Shown piece by piece: positions 57,894-64,000 of a stretch of DNA of 64,000 bases. The DNA is from Siphonodentalium dalli (taxonomy: Eukaryota; Mollusca; Scaphopoda; Gadilida; Siphonodentaliidae). Position numbers and translations under genes: made by a program. Under the pieces are notes generated by a model. The model was not told where the DNA came from and did no database searches. It was given only the letters and a program-made list of their open reading frames with translations. Positions within the stretch are counted from its first letter, which is position 1. Each line of letters starts with the position of its first letter. Where the stretch lies: the NCBI GenBank assembly GCA_032622095.1, contig CP136063.1, positions 88,763,980 to 88,827,979 of the forward strand, read 5' to 3'.

Positions 57894-58948
57894 TACGGTG
57901 GCTGGATGAGGACATGGGAAATTTTATTTTTATCTCGTTTAAACGAGATAACTATCTCGTTTAAACGAGATAGCAGATGGGAAATTTTATTTTTATCTCG
58001 TTTAAACGAGATAACTTATCTCGTTTAAACGAGATCAGAGATGGGAAATTTTATTTTTATCTCGTTTAAACGAGATAACTTATCTCGTTTAAACGCGATA
58101 GCAGATGGGAAATTTTATTTTTATCTCGTTTAAACGAGATAACTTATCTCGTTTAAACGAGATAGTTATAATACAACAGTTACTAGTGGCCAGTCCAGAC
58201 GGTTGCACCGGGAATGGATATGGAACAACTTGTACCCACCCACCACCCCATCCCGCCACCCATAGTATCTTATGCGCCGCAGGCGCTCGTATATAGGTGG
58301 TATACCGAAACACCACCCCATCCCATCACCCATAGTATATTGTGCGCCGCAGGCGCTTGTATATAGGTAGTTACACACCCACCACCCCATCCCGCCACCC
58401 ATAGTATCTTATGCCCGCATGCGCTCGTATATAGGTAGCTACCCACCCACCACACCATCCCATCACTATGGGTGACGTGATGGGTTGGTGGGTGGGTACA
58501 ACCTATATACGAGCGCCTGCGGCGCATTGGATACTATGGGTGATGGGATGGGGTGGTGGGTGGGTAACTATGCTTATATACGAGCGCCTGCGGCGCACAA
58601 TATACTATGGGTGAAGGGTGGGTAACTACCTATATACGAGCGCCTGCGGCGCATAAGATACTATGCGTGGCTGGATGTGGTGGTGGGTGGGTAACTACCC
58701 ATATACGAGCGACTGCGGCGCACAATATACTATGGGTGATGGGGTGGGGTGGGGTGGTGTTTGGGTACCACCTATATACGAGGGCAACCGTCTGGACTGG
58801 CCACTAGTAACTGTTGTATTATAACTATATATCTCGTTTAAACGAGATAAAAATAAAATTTCCCATCTGCTATCTCGTTTAAACGAGATAGTTATCTCGT
58901 TTAAACTAGATAAAAATAAAATTTCCCATATCCTCATCCAGCCACGTA
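57894..58948. mobile_element. 1,055-bp foldback element with repeat-filled arms
   Basis: The ends TACGGTGGCTGGATGAGGA and its near-complement are flanked by a 6-bp direct repeat AAGTTC (57888-57893 and 58949-58954). The empty site in the duplicated copy reads GAGCG-AATTTC-CCATTT near 14920. The outer arms are ~62-bp units carrying the palindrome ATCTCGTTTAAACGAGAT, four on the left and about 1.5 on the right. A ~42-bp single-copy arm pair (about 58165-58206 and 58784-58826) follows. The core is ~65-bp units with GCGCCTGCGGCGC in opposite orientations. No transposase is encoded. Confidence 0.85.
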
Positions 58949-59110
58949 AAGTTCCCATTTAAGACAACACAATATACGTTTTCCAAACAATCGCGCATTA
59001 TTCCGTTTCTGAATCAGGAACTTATGTGAATAAGCGAGATCACTTAGTCGCTACCATATATGGTATCCATCCAACCCATTTCGCGGTTTAAGTGCTACAG
59101 GTCAAAGTTC

Positions 59111-59642
59111 TGGATTAGCATTCCATATATGGAGTTTCGAATATTCGTGAATGTGCGGAACGGGGCTGGATAGATTCAATATGGTAGCGACTCAGTTGTC
59201 TCGCTTATACAGATTGCGTAATGGCTGCTCTCGTCCGAAGATTGTGTTCGAAGTGGGGATATTTTATAACTAGAACAGACCTCAATGCATCTTTCTGGAA
59301 CTTATAATGTTTGTGGAAAGGTATTTCATGTATTTATCCACCTATTTCGATGCCGGAAAAAAACAAAAGACATGTGCCTCCAAGGGACGGTCACCAAATG
59401 TGTTTATCTGGCCAGGTTTGTCAGCAACTGTTGCTATCTTGGACATCTTGTCCGTGTCGGTAGTTCCACAGGTCCCTGGCACAATATGTCTTTGGGTGGT
59501 GGGAGTCTATTGTGCCAAGGACCTGTGACTGTGCGTGCCGATAATGCATGCGTCTTACTAAAAGACATGAGGCCGGATTTAGGGACTAATTGTGTGATAA
59601 ATGCATTTAGGTCACACTTGCCAGAATCAAGATTAGAATTAG
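59111..59642. other. Intron segment between the homologous block and the terminal repeat
   Basis: It contains a third partial copy of the GCGGAACGGGGCTGGATAGA inverted-repeat arm (about 59155-59200). A 203-codon plus-strand frame (59285-59896) crosses into the terminal repeat without a recognisable domain. Nothing here is called a gene. Confidence 0.35.
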
Positions 59643-60313
59643 TCGTGGATTGTACCCTTTGGAAATCTGCTGTGGTATATATGTCAGTCGCCGAATATTC
59701 ACGCTTGGAATTTGTGCAGGAGTTTTACAGGGTTCTCGGCTTTGGAATGAAAGTTAATTCGCAGTATACCAATGATCAAGGGCATCGTTATAGGGTGTGG
59801 AAAATTACGCCCGTGGTAATTACAACAAATGCCATAACTATGTTGAAAATTGGCGGTCGGAATCCAAATTCGAACTTGACCTGTATTTTGGGCTAATACA
59901 CGCACGTATACCAAATGTCATTCGATTCAGTTCAGACTTACTAATGTTATCATCCGAAAACGAAAATTGAGGGCCACGAGTCGGGTTAAAATTGGCGGGC
60001 GGAACCCGAATTCGAAATTGACCTGTATTTTGTGCTAGTAAACTCACATACTAAATTTGATTCCATTCAGTTGCAGGAAACTATCTAAACTTATTATCCG
60101 GAAACAAATAGTGAACGGATGTACGAACAGACGTCTCGACGGACGGACCAATAACATAATACGTCCCGTTTTTTTTAAAATGGGCATATATATAAAACGG
60201 TGCCTTCACTTAGTTTAAGCATTGCCCAGCAAATTATTTTCACGTTATTAAATTATTTTGTGTCCAAGCTGCTATAATGTATATATAATTATGATATTGC
60301 TAGTATAACTCAC

Positions 60314-60353
60314 CTGCTAAGGCTATGAGCACGGCAATCAAGTAGATCCTCAT
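60314..60353 (-). CDS. Exon 1 (signal-peptide leader) of the secreted repeat-protein gene
   Basis: The ATG at 60353 (A at -3) opens MRIYLIAVLIALA plus the first base of a valine codon, and the exon ends at 60314 before GTGAGT. A positively charged second residue and an unbroken hydrophobic core are classic for secretion. The phase-1 junction matches the exon 2 acceptor and completes VCASG, the expected signal-peptidase region. The same lead-in residues (CASG-P-L-GDLSKK) are kept in the dead paralogue. I inferred the join from splice consensus, phase and sense of the product; there is no transcript evidence here. An identical exon lies at 672-711. Confidence 0.7.
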
Positions 60354-60401
60354 CTTTCTTGGTGAACAGTGTTTGTTGTTTGCTCCCTCCGCGTGTAGTA
60401 A

Positions 60402-60409
60402 TATTTATA
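60402..60409 (-). promoter_or_regulatory. TATA box of the secreted repeat-protein gene
   Basis: TATAAATA on the minus strand begins 56 bases upstream of the start codon, implying a start site near 60378 and a 5' UTR of about 25 bases. A strong TATA box with a short leader is common for abundantly expressed, tissue-restricted secreted products. Confidence 0.6.
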
Positions 60410-61872
60410 CAGGCAAATATACGGAAATAGCAAAGGGAATAACCACGGTTACTGCGCATCGCACCTGGCGGAAGGACGAACCCGACTGACACAGGAAACG
60501 AACGTGTTGTAATTATGAAAATTAATAACCATCTGTATTTTATGCAAGCATGTAAATTAAGATTTTTGTGTTGTGTGAAAATTCACTTGACGAGAGTTCA
60601 AATTCAACGATGAACTGTATCGGTAAAGACCGTGGCCAGGTAGACACATGTAATCTAATGTGGATCAACGGACACAAACGAAAACCGGAAGTATTATGGA
60701 GTCCGAGGCGAGGAATTCTTTTCTCAAAGTTTGCAGACACTTTCTGACACCATTTTTCTGCAAATAAACACATTTAGACACCACTTCGAAACATGTAAAG
60801 GTAAGTGAATATTTCGTCACTAATATTATCAGTTAGAAGCAGTTGGCATTACTTTATTACTCTATCTCGAGATATCGGCCGTTCGACGCAATTTCAAATT
60901 CTGTTCCGCAGATTGTCATTCTATTTCACATTCCATCCCATCCCGCAGATTGCAATGTCCCGTTGTTTTGGCAAATGGGTCACATGCTAGACACAACCTG
61001 ACCATGGGGAAAATATCCAGGTTTTCTGGACCTGAATGATGCTGAATTGGATACCCCCAGTATATTTTGTAAAGAGGTGCATGTCCAATCTGTGTTAACA
61101 TACACTCAAGAGACATACTGACATACTGAGTCAATTGCAATGTCATTTTTAAATGCCCGTTTTGAAGAAAAAAAACAGAACGTATTATGTTATTGGTTGT
61201 TACTTTCGTTGTAACTTCTGTTGTCCGTTCGCTTTTTTCTCCGTTTCCAGATGATAACTTTAGTTTGTCTAAACTTAATGGAAAGAAATTTGGTACGTGG
61301 ATTTACTAGCACAAAATACAGGTCAATTTCAATTTCGGGTTTCGCCGGCCAATTTTCACCAGAGTTACGGCCCTTTTTGTTGGAATTTTTACTCAATTTT
61401 CGTTTCCGGATGATAACCTCGGTAAATCTGAACTGAATGGATTGAAATAAGGTATTTGAGTTTACTAGCCCAAAATACAGGTCAAGTTCGAATTTGGGTT
61501 CCACCCGCTATTTTTTGCCGGAGTTATGGTCCTTGGTTTCCGGATACAAACTTTAGTTTTAGTTGCCTGTCTGTTTTCAAATTTTGTATGTAGATTATAC
61601 AAATGACAATACAGGTTAAGTTCAAATTTGGATTTGGTCTGCCCATTTGTGCCGAAGTTTGTGGTCCTTGTCGACTTTGGCGATTATTTTGGTTTCAGGG
61701 TGATAACTTTAGTTTAGTTATCTGATTGTTTTCAAATTTGGTAAATGGATTATTCATATGAAAATATAGGTTAAGTTCGAATTTGGGTTCCGTCCACCTA
61801 TTTTAACCGGAGTTATGGTCCTTGTTGACTTATAGTTTGACGATTATTTTGGTTTCCGGGTGTCTGTTCGTA

Positions 61873-62415
61873 CTAAAATCAGCTAACATATTGGGATAGC
61901 GAGATGCTAGTTTTAGTACGAGAACGCCCCGTTACCATTTGTATGACATGGTTTACGCGTTAGCGACCAGCTCACATAAAACCACAATTAAATATAATCA
62001 AATATCACAATTGTGACAATAAATGGGTTTATTCCATAGAAGACATGATATTTGTTCTGAAGACCACAACAGTTGTCAAGTTAAAGGGGTAATTTAATGA
62101 GACATTTACCGTAGTGTTGATATATTTATAAAAGTATGCGTACTCAATTGACCTCACAAAGTGACATCGGCATATTCCGGTGAAAACATTCTAGCAATCT
62201 TAAGGTAAATATAACAAAAACCATGTGGTCGTAAATTGAATTAATTCTATAACTTATTACCTGGTAATTTGTAAATTTAAATTTGCATATATATTGCGAG
62301 ACGTTCTGTGTAAGAACTAATAAGTAATATAGGACCACTTACAAATACAAATGGCAATGGGCCTTCTCGTATTAAAACTAGCATTTCGCTATCCCAATAT
62401 CTTTGCTGGTTTTAG
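61873..62415. mobile_element. MITE family D, copy in the right terminal repeat
   Basis: It is the exact duplicate of 2231-2773, including the TA flanks. Confidence 0.7.
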
Positions 62416-64000
62416 TATATACTAGCAGGGTTACCCGGCGTTGCTCAGGTTAATGCGATGAGAAACCCTCTGTATGCTGTGGATATTTGTTGGGGATAGA
62501 GAATGCTTTTGCTTAAAAGTGTTACACGTTTTCTCATAAATGGTATATTCAAATAGCATAATAAAACATGATTATTACGGTCATGGGATATAAGTAGTGG
62601 CTCACCTTGTCAATTGTCATTCTGTTTGTCGTGATTAATCTGTTCCAACAATAATGAAGTATGTATTTTTATACAACTGCGTATACATTATACGTTATAA
62701 TATGATACATGAACATCACAAACACATTAGTTCGATAAAAGATGATAATTGGGTTTTAAATATTAAGATGTATCAATCAATTTAGTGGGTTGAACTAAGT
62801 TCTCGAGGACACCTGGCTATCTACATGAAGATACAGATGTTTCAAAAAAATTCCAGGTGCTCCTCTGTTCATGGTGCTATATATGGCTAAATATTCTCTG
62901 TTTAAACGAAATGTTGATGCGCATAAATATTAGCTACATGTGCCAGACACAGAGCGAGATTTTGAGTTGTTTATGTCAGTCGAGGAATCTGTTATAAAAC
63001 CCTTGTCAGATGTGCAGTATTGGAAGGATCCTGAAAAGTCTTATGCTACTAACTGCATTTTCTTGTATATCAGAAGAAACTATATTTGACTGCACACTGT
63101 GACCACTATTTTTGAAGAGGCCTTCCATATCTCTTGACAAATTGTAACTTTTTTGTGGAAACTGTGTTGAATGGAACAGACTCAATTTTATTATAATATA
63201 TATGCAATCCTCTGACGGTTCGGGGTCTCTCAGTTTGCACGAATATATGTATCTCTTCAATAGAATGATAAATATACGTTTAATGCTTCTTCTATGAATC
63301 TCTTTTTGCTAGATCATTTCGTGAATGCCCTGATTGCTATTCCCATATAAATATGACAGTTAAGAAGATATAATTGTTCAAGTGACTTAAGTGGGTCACC
63401 ATATGTCGGGATTGTGAAATGTGAACGTCCAAAACTACTTAAAATGATATGGAGATGGCCTGGGTGACTGTATATAACTTGTATGTGGATAAAGGCGAAT
63501 AGCAATCTTATCAATGAAAGTGCATATCCGCTCGCCATCCGCGACGCAAACGACACCAAATTTGATTTAATTCATGGTATATCATTAGAGAAAAACGTGT
63601 ATGAATTCGGTGGAAATTGGTGCCAGCGTTTGCCTCTTTTGGCATATTTAAACCACTCCCATTAGACTCATGGATGCATGATATACTGGCGATGATTATA
63701 TATATGTTTGGTGTAATCAGCAACTAAACAAATTCTGAGAATAGTTATGACCCATATCTCTCACCCAACCGACACCAATTTGACGTCTTTATATCACACG
63801 ATGATATTCCTCGTATCACAGAGAAGAATAATATATCAAATAGTTTATTAAATCAATTGTTGATGCAACGCTGACTCGAACAACGCCATATTGCGAAAGT
63901 GATTATGTATTTGTTTGGTGGAAATCGGCAACAAAACTATTTCACGATATATTTTTAATTTTGCCGACCTCCCCCCTTTCTTCCCCTGACACCAACAGCG

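Larger units (their letters stand above)
54520..59110. repeat. Partner of the 12030-15110 duplication, lying in the gene's intron
   Basis: It is collinear with 12030-15110 from the exon 2 lead-in outward. It carries two insertions not found there (56748-57546 and 57894-58948) and about 280 bp extra near 55090-55370. It lacks the ~550 bp found at 13345-13895. Past 59110, toward the leader exon, no homology to the pseudogene side remains. Confidence 0.85.
54580..60313 (-). other. Intron 1 of the repeat-protein gene (5,734 bp)
   Basis: It is bounded by GTGAGT after GCAG at the leader exon and by TTCTTTGCAG at exon 2, with a branch-like CTGATAA 16-22 bases before the acceptor AG. It is phase 1. 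It contains satellites and two transposable elements, and no other credible exon. Confidence 0.65.
59643..64000. repeat. Right copy of the perfect long direct repeat (partner 1-4358)
   Basis: It is identical to 1-4358 as far as I can read and runs to the window edge. It carries the leader exon and promoter of the intact gene, the ~130-bp repeat family (about 59832-60112 and 61227-61867), a copy of MITE D1 at 61873-62415, unassigned sequence, and the start of the degenerate ~170-bp satellite (about 63532 onward). Confidence 0.95.

Noticed and set aside
59285-59896. 203-codon plus-strand frame crossing the 59643 junction
   Set aside because: No domain is recognised, it lies antisense in the intron, and it extends into repeat-family sequence. 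A nearby 28-codon frame at 59226 (MAALVRRLCSKWGYF...) resembles a presequence but stops at once.
1-64000. tRNA, rRNA or other structured RNA genes
   Set aside because: I looked for A/B-box and rRNA-like signatures by eye and saw none. A tRNAscan or Infernal run would settle it.

Overview
The window is eukaryotic, almost certainly metazoan, nuclear DNA. It is AT-rich, with long non-coding stretches, consensus GT-AG splice sites, TATA and poly(A) signals, many MITE-like inverted-repeat elements, a THAP/DDE transposase remnant and APE-type non-LTR retrotransposons. One of these has an NPGP motif ahead of its endonuclease, as in several marine-invertebrate elements. A lophotrochozoan or other marine invertebrate is the best guess, but that is inference. 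No bacterial operons, rRNA or tRNA genes, or CRISPR arrays were seen.

The main result is a two-exon gene on the minus strand. A TATA box (60402-60409) lies above a short leader exon (60314-60353) that encodes a signal peptide and ends at a GTGAGT donor. A 5.7-kb intron leads to a TTCTTTGCAG acceptor at 54580. A single 3.4-kb exon (51197-54579) then encodes about 50 nearly identical 22-residue repeats. The predicted product is a secreted, lysine/histidine/aspartate-rich repeat protein of about 1,140 residues. A relative (8513-12081) has about 50 diverged 23-residue repeats. It has lost the splice acceptor, has a nonsense codon and three single-base frameshifts, and has no leader exon that I can find, so it looks like a pseudogene.

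Layout: 1-4358 is an apparently perfect copy of 59643-64000 (offset 59,642) and carries a second copy of the leader exon and promoter. 3.9-7.4 kb holds a degenerate satellite and nested MITEs. 8.5-12.1 kb is the pseudogene array, and 12.0-15.1 kb is a diverged copy of 54.5-59.1 kb (the intron of the intact gene). 15-41 kb is gene-poor and filled with MITE families, small satellites, a reverse-transcriptase remnant (28.7-29.9 kb) and one weak candidate exon. 41.1-43.1 kb is a 2-kb element with THAP and DDE_Tnp_4-like coding remnants, bounded by the same terminal repeats as nearby MITEs. 44.5 kb has a glycine-rich candidate exon, 45.8-46.1 kb tandem palindromic MITEs, and 46.7-50.4 kb a frameshifted non-LTR retrotransposon. 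51.2-60.4 kb is the intact repeat-protein gene; its intron hosts a TA-flanked 799-bp element and a 1,055-bp foldback element, both absent from the matching positions of the 12-15 kb copy.

The window therefore records duplication of a repeat-protein locus: one intact gene, one dead relative, isolated copies of the 3' flank, and either a recent ~59.6-kb tandem duplication or an assembly wrap-around.
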